Below, piece after piece: positions 42,215 to 50,492 of a DNA stretch of 64,000 bases. The notes under the pieces are model-generated. The model did not search any database. It saw only the letters and a program-made list of their open reading frames with translations, and was not told where the DNA came from. The stretch is from Mucilaginibacter dorajii. Lineage in GTDB: Bacteria; Bacteroidota; Bacteroidia; Sphingobacteriales; Sphingobacteriaceae. Position numbers and translations under genes: made by a program. The stretch is taken from the NCBI RefSeq assembly GCF_024808255.1, contig NZ_JANTYS010000004.1, positions 186,001 through 250,000 on the forward strand. Reading direction: 5' to 3'. The stretch's first letter is position 1. Each line of letters opens with the position of its first letter.

Positions 42215-42669
42215 TGATTGTTTACCGCATTTCCAACTGTAATTATGCGGGCGACTTAAGCGGCACGGGGGCGCGTTTGTACGGAGGCCGGTGGAATAGT
42301 GAGGGTAAAGCCATGCTTTACACGGCATCATCAAGGGCTTTGGCTGTTTTAGAAGTATTGGTACATTTAAACACCTTAATTGTACCCAATAATTTCTGCT
42401 TAACCGAAATTAAAGTTCCTGAAAACGATATTTTTACTTTAGATGAGTCCCTGTTGCCACAAAACTGGCGGGATATATCGCCACCACGCCTATTACGCGA
42501 TCTGGGTGATGAGTTTTTGAGAAAAAATGAACATCTGCTTTTTAAAGTACCCTCATCCATCGTACCTGCCGAATATAATTACCTGCTCAATCCTTTACAT
42601 CCGGATGCTATAAAAGCCAAAGTAGTGAAACGAGAGCCTTTTAGTTTTGACGAGCGATTGATAAATTAA
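42214..42669 (+). CDS. RES-domain toxin
   Basis: 151 residues. RES toxins remove cellular NAD+ (shown for MbcT, a NAD+ phosphorylase) or ADP-ribosylate targets (shown for ParT). The domain name residues are visible: R26 in GGRWNSEG, E47 in ALAVLEVLVHL, and serine 114/115 in KVPSSIVPAEYN. LYTASS near 35-40 is the usual NAD-pocket stretch. All key residues are present, so the toxin is likely active. It forms a type II system with the gene it overlaps by one base. Confidence 0.93.
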   Translation: MIVYRISNCNYAGDLSGTGARLYGGRWNSEGKAMLYTASSRALAVLEVLVHLNTLIVPNNFCLTEIKVPENDIFTLDESLLPQNWRDISPPRLLRDLGDEFLRKNEHLLFKVPSSIVPAEYNYLLNPLHPDAIKAKVVKREPFSFDERLIN

Positions 42670-42740
42670 TCATTAGGTCATTTGCTTCGCGTCATTAGGT
42701 CATTGGTTAAAATTTAATGCCTCAATGACACAATGACACA
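42670..42740. repeat. GTCATTTGCTTCGCGTCATT repeat with AATGACAC arm
   Basis: The left side shares GTCATTTGCTTCGCGTCATT with 6531-6560; the right side has CAATGACACAATGACAC. A smaller relative of the 6512-6762 element, again right after a gene. Confidence 0.75.
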
Positions 42741-42774
42741 AAAAAAGCGATGAGGAAACCCCATCGCTTTTTTT
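42740..42774. terminator. Bidirectional terminator
   Basis: AAAAAAAGCGATG / CATCGCTTTTTTT with a GG/CC extension around AAA. It separates the convergent toxin and SHOCT-protein genes. Confidence 0.92.
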
Positions 42775-42792
42775 ATAACTGATTGTTTACAC

Positions 42793-43485
42793 TTAAAAAT
42801 CGCTAAGCAAATCCAATTTTTTAGCATTATATTCTTCCTGTGATATCAAGCCGTTATCAAACAAGGTTTTTAATCTTTTTAATTTTTCGGTAAGCTCATC
42901 TGGTTTTGGTGCTGGTGGGGCAGCCTGTAGTATTGGCTCGGGTGCTGGTGGTGCAACCGGTGCAGGTGGCAATGATGAGGTCACAGGAGCCTGCGCGTTA
43001 TAAACCTGTTGTGCCGGCGATGCATGCGCAGCAGGGTTTTCAAACTGCACCGAGCCCGATTCTGCACGTTTTTGCTCCAAATCGCGTTGGCGGCGGGCTT
43101 CGCGCTCCACTTCCTTACGTTCCTGTGCGTATTGGTATAGCTTACGGCCCTGTACTTTAGGCAGGTAATCTACAGCCATTTCGGCACCGTTGGTTGTTTT
43201 TACGCTGAATATAGCCCCAATGATCTCTTCTTTAGTATATACATCAACAATATCCTTCCACACAAAATCAACAAACTTAATAGATAAGCCCAGGTTGGCC
43301 GGGGTAAAAAATAAGATGCGTTTGTTGGTTAGGGCAATGCAATCAGGAAATAAGTTAACCAATGGTTTTTTCTGAACTGCTATATAGATGATCTCCTCAC
43401 CTGAAGAAAGCAGGTCGACCAAACGGAAATAAACTTTTTCAACCGTTTTAGGATCTTGTTCCTCGTTTAAAAATTTCTCAATCAT
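42793..43485 (-). CDS. PH-like domain protein with C-terminal SHOCT motif
   Basis: 230 residues. The N-terminal ~115 residues form a bacterial PH-like domain (PDCIALTNKRILFFTPANLGLSIKFVDFVWKDIVDVYTKEE). A charged helix (QERKEVEREARRQRDLEQKR) and a proline/alanine-rich linker lead to the SHOCT motif at the end (EKLKRLKTLFDNGLISQEEYNAKKLDLLSDF). SHOCT marks oligomerising or membrane-linked proteins; no enzymatic role is known. A -7 box TATTTTTG lies at 43509-43516. Confidence 0.88.
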   Translation of the reverse strand: MIEKFLNEEQDPKTVEKVYFRLVDLLSSGEEIIYIAVQKKPLVNLFPDCIALTNKRILFFTPANLGLSIKFVDFVWKDIVDVYTKEEIIGAIFSVKTTNGAEMAVDYLPKVQGRKLYQYAQERKEVEREARRQRDLEQKRAESGSVQFENPAAHASPAQQVYNAQAPVTSSLPPAPVAPPAPEPILQAAPPAPKPDELTEKLKRLKTLFDNGLISQEEYNAKKLDLLSDF

Positions 43486-43508
43486 GTTTTTAGCATTTAT
43501 GATGCACG

Positions 43509-43516
43509 CAAAAATA
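43509..43516 (-). promoter_or_regulatory. -7 box TATTTTTG of the SHOCT gene
   Basis: Exact TAnnTTTG match, 23 nt before the ATG at 43485. Confidence 0.55.
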
Positions 43517-43544
43517 ACAATAATACTTAAGTAGCCTATAAGTT

Positions 43545-44531
43545 TTAAGCAATCAGCAAATTACAGCCGCGGATGTCGCTTTGATCAAAACGACCCAATA
43601 CCTCAAAGGAGTTATCGGCATAAAGCTTGCCCAAGTCCTGTGTGGCTATAAACGAGCAGGAATTGATATTAGCCAGGTCTATCACGTTGATCCCACCGGT
43701 TTTGCCAACAGGTAACGTACTTATCGGGTCGTTAGTATCGCGGATGATGACCTGCATCCAGGGCGGGCATTCAAAAATACCATCGCCTTTGGAGTAGGCT
43801 TGCGAAAGCAGTTCCGTCATCCCATATTCTGAATGGATTGAGTTTACTCCAAAGCCTTTACACAGCATGTTGTGCAGTTCTTCGCGGATCATTTCTTTCC
43901 TGCGGCCTTTCATCCCGCCGGTTTCCATCACGATCAATTCCGGAAAATCTATCCTATAATTGTCAATAAAATCAAGCAGACCAAAAGTTACGCCAATTAA
44001 CAAAACAGGCTTTTTAGCTTCCTGTTGCTTTTTAAGCTGATGGTAAAGCTCGTCATGGTTGTACAGAAAAAAGCCGCTATCGGGATTGTTTGATTGTTTG
44101 ATCAGGTCGTCAACCATATAGATCAGCGATGAGCCTTCACGCTCCAAATAGGAGGGGAGTAAAGCCAGCACCGTGTGTGCCCTGATATCGCCATAAAACA
44201 AACCAAATGCTTTTCTGAAACTATCCTCGTACCAGGTTTTATCGGTTACATGGTGGCTGCTGGTGATCATCCCCGTAGTACCCGAACTGGTAAACGTTAC
44301 CTCTGCCGGGGCATCTGTGCTCAATATGGTGTGCGATTTGAAAAACTCGATAGGTAAAAATGGGATTTTATCGACTGTAGCAACCTTTGCCGGATCAATC
44401 CGTAATCCCCTAATAAATTGATTGTACACTGCGCAGTTTTGAGCCTGGTAGTTAAAGATCTGTAGTGTCACATCCTCAAATTGCCCCGGGCTGCTGATAG
44501 AAAATACCTGTTGTTTATCGGGCTTGTTCAT
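43545..44531 (-). CDS. LuxE/PaaK-like acyl-protein synthetase
   Basis: 328 residues from the ATG at 44531. The adenylate-forming signature TFTSSGTTGMITSSHH (about 83-98) binds ATP; HSEYGMTELLSQAYSKGDGIFECPPWMQV and LGRFDQSDIRGCNLL are the later adenylation motifs, as in LuxE. LuxE activates a fatty acid as acyl-AMP and passes it to a cysteine. No LuxC/LuxD partner is nearby. Orphan LuxE-like genes are common in Bacteroidota, possibly for O-antigen or flexirubin-type chemistry (inference). Predicted to be leaderless: the -7 box ends 6 nt before the ATG. Confidence 0.88.
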   Translation of the reverse strand: MNKPDKQQVFSISSPGQFEDVTLQIFNYQAQNCAVYNQFIRGLRIDPAKVATVDKIPFLPIEFFKSHTILSTDAPAEVTFTSSGTTGMITSSHHVTDKTWYEDSFRKAFGLFYGDIRAHTVLALLPSYLEREGSSLIYMVDDLIKQSNNPDSGFFLYNHDELYHQLKKQQEAKKPVLLIGVTFGLLDFIDNYRIDFPELIVMETGGMKGRRKEMIREELHNMLCKGFGVNSIHSEYGMTELLSQAYSKGDGIFECPPWMQVIIRDTNDPISTLPVGKTGGINVIDLANINSCSFIATQDLGKLYADNSFEVLGRFDQSDIRGCNLLIA

Positions 44532-44537
44532 GCATGG

Positions 44538-44545
44538 CAAAGATA
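44538..44545 (-). promoter_or_regulatory. -7 box TATCTTTG of the LuxE-like gene
   Basis: Exact TAnnTTTG match. A TTTG 18 bp upstream (44564-44567) is part of a dispersed GCACATCTG-type repeat that also precedes the nuclease gene at 50492. Confidence 0.65.
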
Positions 44546-44877
44546 GTTAAATGTGCAGATGTGCAAATTTCAGATATGCAGATTGTTTTTTCGCTATGGT
44601 CAATGCGCATTTTTAAAACTGGGAACTTCTAACAGAGGAAATGATAGTGTCCCGCCGTCATGCCGAACTTGTTTCGGCACCCCACTTGCCGGGTATACTT
44701 CATGTGGTACACCTATCCTGTGGGGTCCTGAAACAAGTTCAGGATGACTTCCTTTTTTATAACTTGTCATAGGCAGGAGGATGGATGAACCAATGACGGT
44801 GGCACCATATCTCCGCAAGTTCCGGGTTTTAACCCGCGTCTGATAGCCCCACCTTTACACTATCAAAACACAATACG
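44541..44877. repeat. 337-bp gap with palindromic element 44657-44747
   Basis: Arms 44657-44684 (GTCATGCCGAACTTGTTTCG...) and 44720-44747 are near inverted copies. Each arm is also a hairpin, TGCCGAA/TTTCGGCA on the left and CCTGAA/TTCAGG on the right. The rest of the gap holds the promoter of the LuxE-like gene and a small CGGGTT/AACCCG hairpin near 44823. Confidence 0.8.
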
Positions 44878-45357
44878 ATGAACAAATTTAAAATTGTACC
44901 GCTTTCAAAAGCCTATGTAAATATCATTAAAACAACCATGACCGACGATTTTGGCAACCCGGTTGTTGAGCAATTAGCTACCGGCCTTGGGCCTTGTCGT
45001 ATCTCATTAAAGCCGTTTGAAAAAGGGGTGGATAAACGACTGTTGTTTAAACACTCGCCGTTTGTGGTTGAAAATGCTTACAACCAGCCAGGCCCCATAT
45101 TTATTAATGCCGATGAAGTGGAAGAGTACAGCGATGTGTTTCGTTTTCCGCAACTCATTAAAGCAAACAAAAAAAGCTTCCCCTTATCCTTAATTGGCTA
45201 TAATCATGAGCAAATGATGGTACTCACAAGGTTAGTAGGAGATGATGATGTTGACCAATTGATAAACGAGATTTTTGACCAACATCCGGCAGTTGAATAC
45301 CTGCACGCCCGCAATGCGCAGGCTTGCTGTTTTATCTGTAAAATTGAAAGGTTGTAA
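44878..45357 (+). CDS. DUF1203 domain protein
   Basis: 159 residues of the DUF1203 family: KIVPLSKAYVNIIKTT at the start, CRISLKPFEKGVDKRLLFKHSPF and NAYNQPGPIFINADEVEEY in the middle, VEYLHARNAQACCFICKIERL at the end. The conserved PGPIFIH-like segment and terminal cysteines suggest a metal or heme site, but no function is established for the family. Cytoplasmic, single gene. Confidence 0.88.
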   Translation: MNKFKIVPLSKAYVNIIKTTMTDDFGNPVVEQLATGLGPCRISLKPFEKGVDKRLLFKHSPFVVENAYNQPGPIFINADEVEEYSDVFRFPQLIKANKKSFPLSLIGYNHEQMMVLTRLVGDDDVDQLINEIFDQHPAVEYLHARNAQACCFICKIERL

Positions 45358-45442
45358 TTTAAAAGTTAATTAACTTAATTTTAAAACAACTGTTTGTTTT
45401 ATAGGTTGTTGTATTTAGTAGTTTAATTAAACTGCATACCCC

Positions 45443-46117
45443 ATGAAAACATTAAATATTTTAAAATTCCCGCTGATATTAAGCCTGTTTTTTGTGCTGA
45501 TATCTGCCAAAGCAGGCGACAAGGAAACCGAGCGTGTACACAACTCAACAAAAGTGCTCAAAGAGTTTGGCCGGATAAAAGAAAGTATCCCGCACCAATT
45601 ATTGGAGCAATATGAGGGCATTGTGATTATCCCTAAAATGATCAACGCCGGCCTGGGCATTGGTGCCAAACGTGGCAAAGGCGTGGCTGTGGTAAAACTG
45701 GGCGGTGGTAAATGGAGCGACCCTGTTTTTGTAACTATTACAGGCGGCAGTTTGGGTTTGCAGGCAGGCGTGCAATCGGTAGACCTGGTGTTGGTTTTTC
45801 GTCATAAAGGCGTGCTGACCAAGGTTAAAAATGGCGATTTTACCATCGGCGGAGATATTTCTGCAGCTGCTGGTCCGGCGGGCCGCAGTTCGACAGCTAC
45901 TACAGATTATAAACTGGAGGCCGAGATCTATTCGTACTCACGCAGCCGCGGGTTGTTTGCCGGTATTAGCATCAATGGCTCAAACCTGAGTATTGATAAA
46001 TCGGCTAATGCCAAATTTTATGGCGATAAAGATTCTTCGGCAGATATTTTTGCCTCATCAAAAAGCAGCGCCGAATCTGTGAGGTCGCTTAAGGCAACTT
46101 TAAAAGCTTTGCAATAA
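45443..46117 (+). CDS. SYLF-domain (Ysc84-like) lipid-binding protein, copy 1
   Basis: 224 residues with a signal peptide (to about SAKA). The SYLF domain spans residues ~55-200: YEGIVIIPKMINAGLGIGAKRGKGVAVVK, SDPVFVTITGGSLGLQAGVQSVDLVLVF, GGDISAAAGPAGR and AEIYSYSRSRGLFAGISINGS. SYLF proteins bind phosphoinositides or other lipids in eukaryotes; in bacteria they are exported and of unknown role. A very similar gene of identical length follows 250 bp later, and a terminator follows this copy. Confidence 0.92.
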   Translation: MKTLNILKFPLILSLFFVLISAKAGDKETERVHNSTKVLKEFGRIKESIPHQLLEQYEGIVIIPKMINAGLGIGAKRGKGVAVVKLGGGKWSDPVFVTITGGSLGLQAGVQSVDLVLVFRHKGVLTKVKNGDFTIGGDISAAAGPAGRSSTATTDYKLEAEIYSYSRSRGLFAGISINGSNLSIDKSANAKFYGDKDSSADIFASSKSSAESVRSLKATLKALQ

Positions 46118-46144
46118 TTTAATTGTTGAAAATTGTTTTGAAAG

Positions 46145-46173
46145 AGCTTTGCTGTTATGGCAAGGCTTTTTTT
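46145..46173 (+). terminator. Terminator of SYLF copy 1
   Basis: AGCTTTGC pairs with GGCAAGGCT (one G-T pair) around TGTTATG, followed by seven T bases. Confidence 0.8.
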
Positions 46174-46207
46174 GTAGAAGAAAACATGTCGCAGACCAAC
46201 TGGCGAA

Positions 46208-46240
46208 AGACTTACGAAGTTTTTAAAACTTTGTAAGTCT
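46208..46240. repeat. Palindrome ACTTACGAAGTTTT, copy 2
   Basis: 33-bp palindrome with one mismatch between the arms (GAAG against TTTG). It shares the flank GGCGAAAG/AGCGAAAG with copy 3. Confidence 0.88.
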
Positions 46241-46366
46241 GGATCTACGACTTGCTCCGACCAAATTCCTAAATAAACCGTTAAAACATCGTCAAAAAAT
46301 AAAACAACTGCACTTTTTATGGGTTGAATACGTTAATTATGCACATTATTTGTATTAATCAACCCC

Positions 46367-47041
46367 ATGAAAACATTGAAATTTTTGACGTTCCCGCTTT
46401 TACTAAGTTTATTTTTTGTGCTGATATCGGCAAAGCCGGATGAAAAGGAAACCGTAAGGATCCAAAATTCGGCCAACGTATTGAAGGATTTTGCCGAAAT
46501 GAAAGAAAGTATCCCCAGCGAATTAATCAAAAAATACGAAGGTATTGTGATTATTCCCAAACTACTTAACGGCGGTTTGCTTATTGGCGGCAAACGCGGT
46601 AAAGGCGTAGCTATGGTAAAACTGGGCGATGGCAAATGGAGCGACCCTGTATTTGTAACGCTAACCGGTGGCAGCGTTGGTTTCCAGATCGGCGTTCAAT
46701 CGGTGGATTTGGTTTTGGTGTTCCGTCACAAATCAGTTTTAACCGATATTAAGAAAGGTAGCTTTACTATTGGTGGCGATATTTCTGCGGCTGCCGGCCC
46801 GGTTAATCGCAATAAATCGGCAGTATCTGATGCTAAGTTAGAGGCCGAGATCTACTCTTACTCCCGCAGTCGTGGTTTATTTGCAGGGATCAGCCTTAAC
46901 GGTTCTGGCTTAAATATCGACAACAATGCCGATTCAAACTTTTACGGCAATGATGATTCATCACAGGATATTTTTGCCGCGTCAAAAAACACTTCCGAAG
47001 AAGTTACAGCACTAAAAGAAAGCCTGAAGAATTTTAAATAA
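46367..47041 (+). CDS. SYLF-domain (Ysc84-like) lipid-binding protein, copy 2
   Basis: 224 residues, aligned to copy 1 without a gap and identical at roughly two thirds of positions by eye. The signal peptide is nearly identical; the segments GVQSVDLVLVFRHK, GGDISAAAGP and LEAEIYSYSRSRGLFAGIS are shared exactly. The region just upstream is also related (AAAACAACTG ... TTTTATrGGTTG), so promoter and gene were duplicated together. The copies differ most between residues 30-60 and at the C-terminus, which suggests some divergence of role. Confidence 0.92.
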   Translation: MKTLKFLTFPLLLSLFFVLISAKPDEKETVRIQNSANVLKDFAEMKESIPSELIKKYEGIVIIPKLLNGGLLIGGKRGKGVAMVKLGDGKWSDPVFVTLTGGSVGFQIGVQSVDLVLVFRHKSVLTDIKKGSFTIGGDISAAAGPVNRNKSAVSDAKLEAEIYSYSRSRGLFAGISLNGSGLNIDNNADSNFYGNDDSSQDIFAASKNTSEEVTALKESLKNFK

Positions 47042-47063
47042 GCGTTGTTAAAAGCTTATGTTT

Positions 47064-47098
47064 AACGTGGCCCGCTTCAAAACAGGCCACGTTTTTTT
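47064..47098. terminator. Bidirectional terminator
   Basis: AACGTGGCC / GGCCACGTT with a T run, between convergent SYLF copy 2 and the small membrane protein gene. It reaches the stop codon of the latter. Confidence 0.9.
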
Positions 47099-47441
47099 AT
47101 ACCTGCTCTTTTTCAAAAGCCTTTTTAACCAGTAATCCGGATAGCGCGGCAAAGCCACCTACCAAGCCGCCTGCCAGCCCGGTTATGATCAATATTAACC
47201 ACCAGGATGGCAGTTGAAATAATACAGCTATTTTTTTGGCCAGGATATGATCATTGGGGATGCTTTTAAATAGCGCTAATACCACCCATACAATAAAGAC
47301 CGCGCCAAAGCCCGATACAAAGGCTTGGCCAGCGGTTTTACCTACAAAAATGGCGGCTAAAAATGCTGCTATTGCAACTACCCACCAGGGTAAAAAAAAG
47401 CCGCTTGCAAAGGATAAAATGAGTATGATGAGAAATAGCAT
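47097..47441 (-). CDS. Small hypothetical membrane protein
   Basis: 114 residues with three or four helices: ~1-15, 17-38, 40-60 and 75-105 (WWLILIITGLAGGLVGGFAALSGLLV). Glycine-rich final helix, short charged tail. No family recognised. It starts 4 bp after the penicillin-acylase stop codon, so it is likely co-transcribed with it; whether it helps the acylase is unknown. Confidence 0.82.
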   Translation of the reverse strand: MLFLIILILSFASGFFLPWWVVAIAAFLAAIFVGKTAGQAFVSGFGAVFIVWVVLALFKSIPNDHILAKKIAVLFQLPSWWLILIITGLAGGLVGGFAALSGLLVKKAFEKEQV

Positions 47442-47445
47442 GATG

Positions 47446-49887
47446 TTATTTTTTAGTGCTGATGGTTAAGGTTGTTTTAATACGGGGCGATTTTTCATCG
47501 GGCGATTGCATAAACAATAGTTCTTTCAACTGGCCTTGTTGCCAGGTTTTTAACATATCGTCATAAAAAAAGCTGCCAGGGTTGCCGCTTTCGCCGCCGG
47601 GTAAAATACCGTAGCCTTTTACCGTTGGCCCCATTTGTACCACCATACGCCATGATGGGCCATGCCCGTTAATCAACGCGTTTATGGTTGAGCCGGTACC
47701 ACCACTTTCAAAATTGCCCGAGCTTAAGGCCTCCTGCCGGGTTAGGTGCTCAATTTCCATTGGTTTAACAGCGCCCCATTGCCAGCTTTTGCCGGGTTGC
47801 CCGTATTTGTGGGTAAGGCTGTCAATAACGTTTACAAAGGCATGGTTAATTACTTCGGTGCAGGTTTCTTTTGCCGGCGAGTGGATATTATCAAACCATT
47901 TGGAATCGGGTTCCTGCAAAATCAGTTTTTCGGTCCGGTCCATAGATGGGTAATTGGCCTGTAATTCTTTGGAGCCAAAATCATCGCTCCAAATCATCCT
48001 GTAAATCTCTAACCACCAGTTGCTAAATATGGTTGCGCCAACAGAATTTACAGCGAAGTTCTTATCCCAGGTTTTCACAATTTTATAAGCCGCCAACTGG
48101 TTTTGATCAAGCTTGGTGGCATCTAAGTATTTCATTAACGCAGGCATCATATCCTGGGCGCGGATGCTGTATACATCGGTTTGTAAAAGCCGCATGCTAT
48201 CAACAGTGGCTTTTTGCATTACGGCAAGCCTGTCGTTAATGCGTTTACCTCGCTCGTATGGCGCAAACTGCCAGTTGATATAATACGGATAAGTTTGATC
48301 TGTTGACGATTGGTTAGCCGAACTCACAAATCCCCTTGGTGGGTTTTTAACGGTAGGGTTCTGATCAAAAGGGATCCAGCCGTGCCAGTCGTTCGCCGGG
48401 TCGCTGCCATCCATAATAAATTTACCCTGGTCCCTGAATTTTAGCGGGAACTTTCCGTTGGGCGTTATAGCTATATCGTTACCCTTACTGGCAAATACAA
48501 AGTTTGACGCCGGGGCATTAAAAAAGGTGAGCGCCTTACGGTAATCGTTATAATTTTTACCTGTGTTAAGGATGTACATGGTCATCAACTCGTTCGATTC
48601 ATCGTGTGCTATCCACCTTAAAGCATCACCAACAGGGACAAATTTGGGCGTATGCGGGGTTGTTTTGCTTTTATCTTCATAAACAACCGGCCCGTGGTGG
48701 GTGTAAATAACCGTATCATACAAGGGGGCCTTGCCGCGAATGTTGATCACCTCAACCCTGCGGGTTGTTTTGTTCCATTGTTTATTGTACCAGTATTCGT
48801 TTTTGGCAGCATCCTTAAATTTTACCTGGTACCAGTCCAGCACATCGGCATCAACATTGGTTATGCCCCAGCTAATGTTATTGTTAAAACCTAAAATTAC
48901 GCAAGGTGCGCCGGGTAAACTTACTCCGTAAACATTCATGCCCGGGGCCGAAAGCTGTATTTGATACCAAATGGATGGAAAGGTAAGGTCAAGATGCGGG
49001 TCGTTAGCCAAAATAGGGTAGCCATTGGCTGTTTTGCTGCCTGTAACCGCCCAGTTATTACTGCCGATGCCTTCTTCTTTTACAGATCGTTTGACTTCAC
49101 CATTCATTTGCGCCAAAAAGCCTGCCGGTTTTTTGGGAATGGGTAGGGGTTTAAAATCCCATTTGGTACCTACCGGGATAATAGGGTCTTCTTTTGAAGG
49201 ATAATCGGGGAACAGGTCATCGGTGGTTGTAGCGCCAAATTTTTTGAGGATGTTGCTCATGGCAAACTCGTTTGAGCCGCCTGCCAAAGTTTCTGACATC
49301 AGTTTTAATAAAAACGCGCAATTGATAGGCTTCCAATCTTCGGGGGCGTAATCCAATAGTTTAAACTCCAAGGGGTATTCGCGCGGGCCAAGCTGGTGAA
49401 TGTAGGCGTTGATACCATCGGTGTAAGCCAAAATCATTTGGCGGGTGGTTTTATCGGCCATCATAGCTCTCAGGCTGTTTTCTGCACCGTAAACCATACC
49501 CATGCGTCGATGATAGCGGTCTATCTCCAGGGCCTGGTCGCCGGCTACTTCGGCCAGCCTGCCTGCAGCGCTGCGGGTTTGGATATCCATTTGCCAAAGG
49601 CGCTCGGTGGCGGTTACGTAGCCCTGGGCGTAATATAGGTCGTGCTCGTTTTGCGCAAAAATATGAGGGATGCGGTTTTCGTCGTACTTAATGGTTACGG
49701 TGCCTTGTAGCCCGGGTAACTTGAGTGTGCTTGCAGTTAAAATATGTTTGCTCTCGGCATTTTGCCAAAAACCATCTGCCGGACTCAGAAACTTGCCCAA
49801 CGGAGGTACCGGGCCAAATTTTGTTTGCAGCATCCAAATGAGGGTGAGGGTAAAGGCAATGGAGAAAAATGCTTTTGTAAACTTCAT
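47446..49887 (-). CDS. Penicillin acylase family hydrolase
   Basis: 813-residue N-terminal-nucleophile hydrolase. A hydrophobic N-terminus (~6-22) exports it to the periplasm. The alpha subunit covers roughly 60-255. Autocatalytic cleavage should leave the nucleophile S276 at the start of the beta subunit (GIGSNNWAVTG). The NDPHLDLTFPSIWYQI stretch contains conserved oxyanion and calcium residues. Relatives cut amide bonds in beta-lactams, acyl-homoserine lactones or other N-acyl compounds; the natural substrate here cannot be assigned. Downstream of the nuclease gene by 35 bp. Confidence 0.95.
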   Translation of the reverse strand: MKFTKAFFSIAFTLTLIWMLQTKFGPVPPLGKFLSPADGFWQNAESKHILTASTLKLPGLQGTVTIKYDENRIPHIFAQNEHDLYYAQGYVTATERLWQMDIQTRSAAGRLAEVAGDQALEIDRYHRRMGMVYGAENSLRAMMADKTTRQMILAYTDGINAYIHQLGPREYPLEFKLLDYAPEDWKPINCAFLLKLMSETLAGGSNEFAMSNILKKFGATTTDDLFPDYPSKEDPIIPVGTKWDFKPLPIPKKPAGFLAQMNGEVKRSVKEEGIGSNNWAVTGSKTANGYPILANDPHLDLTFPSIWYQIQLSAPGMNVYGVSLPGAPCVILGFNNNISWGITNVDADVLDWYQVKFKDAAKNEYWYNKQWNKTTRRVEVINIRGKAPLYDTVIYTHHGPVVYEDKSKTTPHTPKFVPVGDALRWIAHDESNELMTMYILNTGKNYNDYRKALTFFNAPASNFVFASKGNDIAITPNGKFPLKFRDQGKFIMDGSDPANDWHGWIPFDQNPTVKNPPRGFVSSANQSSTDQTYPYYINWQFAPYERGKRINDRLAVMQKATVDSMRLLQTDVYSIRAQDMMPALMKYLDATKLDQNQLAAYKIVKTWDKNFAVNSVGATIFSNWWLEIYRMIWSDDFGSKELQANYPSMDRTEKLILQEPDSKWFDNIHSPAKETCTEVINHAFVNVIDSLTHKYGQPGKSWQWGAVKPMEIEHLTRQEALSSGNFESGGTGSTINALINGHGPSWRMVVQMGPTVKGYGILPGGESGNPGSFFYDDMLKTWQQGQLKELLFMQSPDEKSPRIKTTLTISTKK

Positions 49888-49922
49888 CGGTATAGCGTGA
49901 TATCGTCTATAAAGTTAAGATT

Positions 49923-50492
49923 TTAATATGCTTCTTCAAGTTTAGGTTTACGCTTTTTATAATGTCTTTTGGGTTTATTTTGCAGGCTATCCGGATTGCT
50001 GGTCTGATAGCCTGCTTTCTTTTCGCGCCTGAATTCCCATGGCGGTGTAGGGTTAACGTCATGCCAAAGGCCCAGCTTGCTTTCGCGGGCCTGCTGTTCG
50101 TACCCGGCCAGCTCGGCGCTTTGCGAATATTGTTTGTATTGCCAGGCGTAGCCGGTTTTTACCAGCTGATAGTTCACGTTGGTGCCATCCTCTAAAATAA
50201 CTAACGCCACTGTACGGCCGTAACGGTCATGTACATTGCCAATCAGCTTTACATATTTGCCAAAACAAAGATCGGATGTGGCTTTTTTTGCCGCCTGCCC
50301 AAAGGCCTGTGTTTTTTCGGGACAGTCCACTTCGGCAAGACGTACGGTCATTTCCTGGTTATCGTTGCTTAGTAACCCAATGGTATCGCCGTCTTTAACC
50401 TTTACAACTTTATACAAGTTGGCCGGCTGGCGGTTACATCCCCAAAGGGTAAACAAAACAATAAGCAGGAGCGAGGAGTACTTTTTGAACAT
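49923..50492 (-). CDS. Thermonuclease-family (SNase) lipoprotein
   Basis: 189 residues. Lipoprotein signal with cysteine 19 (LFTLWGC). The SNase domain shows VKDGDTIGLL (calcium-binding aspartates), VRLAEVDCPEKTQAFG (catalytic R and E) and HDRYGRTVALVIL (second catalytic arginine), so it should be an active periplasmic nuclease. A basic tail (KPKRHYKKRKPK) follows. Upstream sits a tandem GCACATCTGAAATC-type repeat that also occurs before the LuxE-like gene. Confidence 0.93.
   Translation of the reverse strand: MFKKYSSLLLIVLFTLWGCNRQPANLYKVVKVKDGDTIGLLSNDNQEMTVRLAEVDCPEKTQAFGQAAKKATSDLCFGKYVKLIGNVHDRYGRTVALVILEDGTNVNYQLVKTGYAWQYKQYSQSAELAGYEQQARESKLGLWHDVNPTPPWEFRREKKAGYQTSNPDSLQNKPKRHYKKRKPKLEEAY

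Noticed and set aside
44553..44818. Two opposing open frames of 64 and 72 residues
   Set aside because: Both are translations of the palindromic element at 44657-44747.
44819..44850. Possible tRNA-like or regulatory hairpin around CGGGTTTTAACCCG
   Set aside because: Too short for a tRNA, with no acceptor stem or anticodon arm; probably the edge of a repeat.
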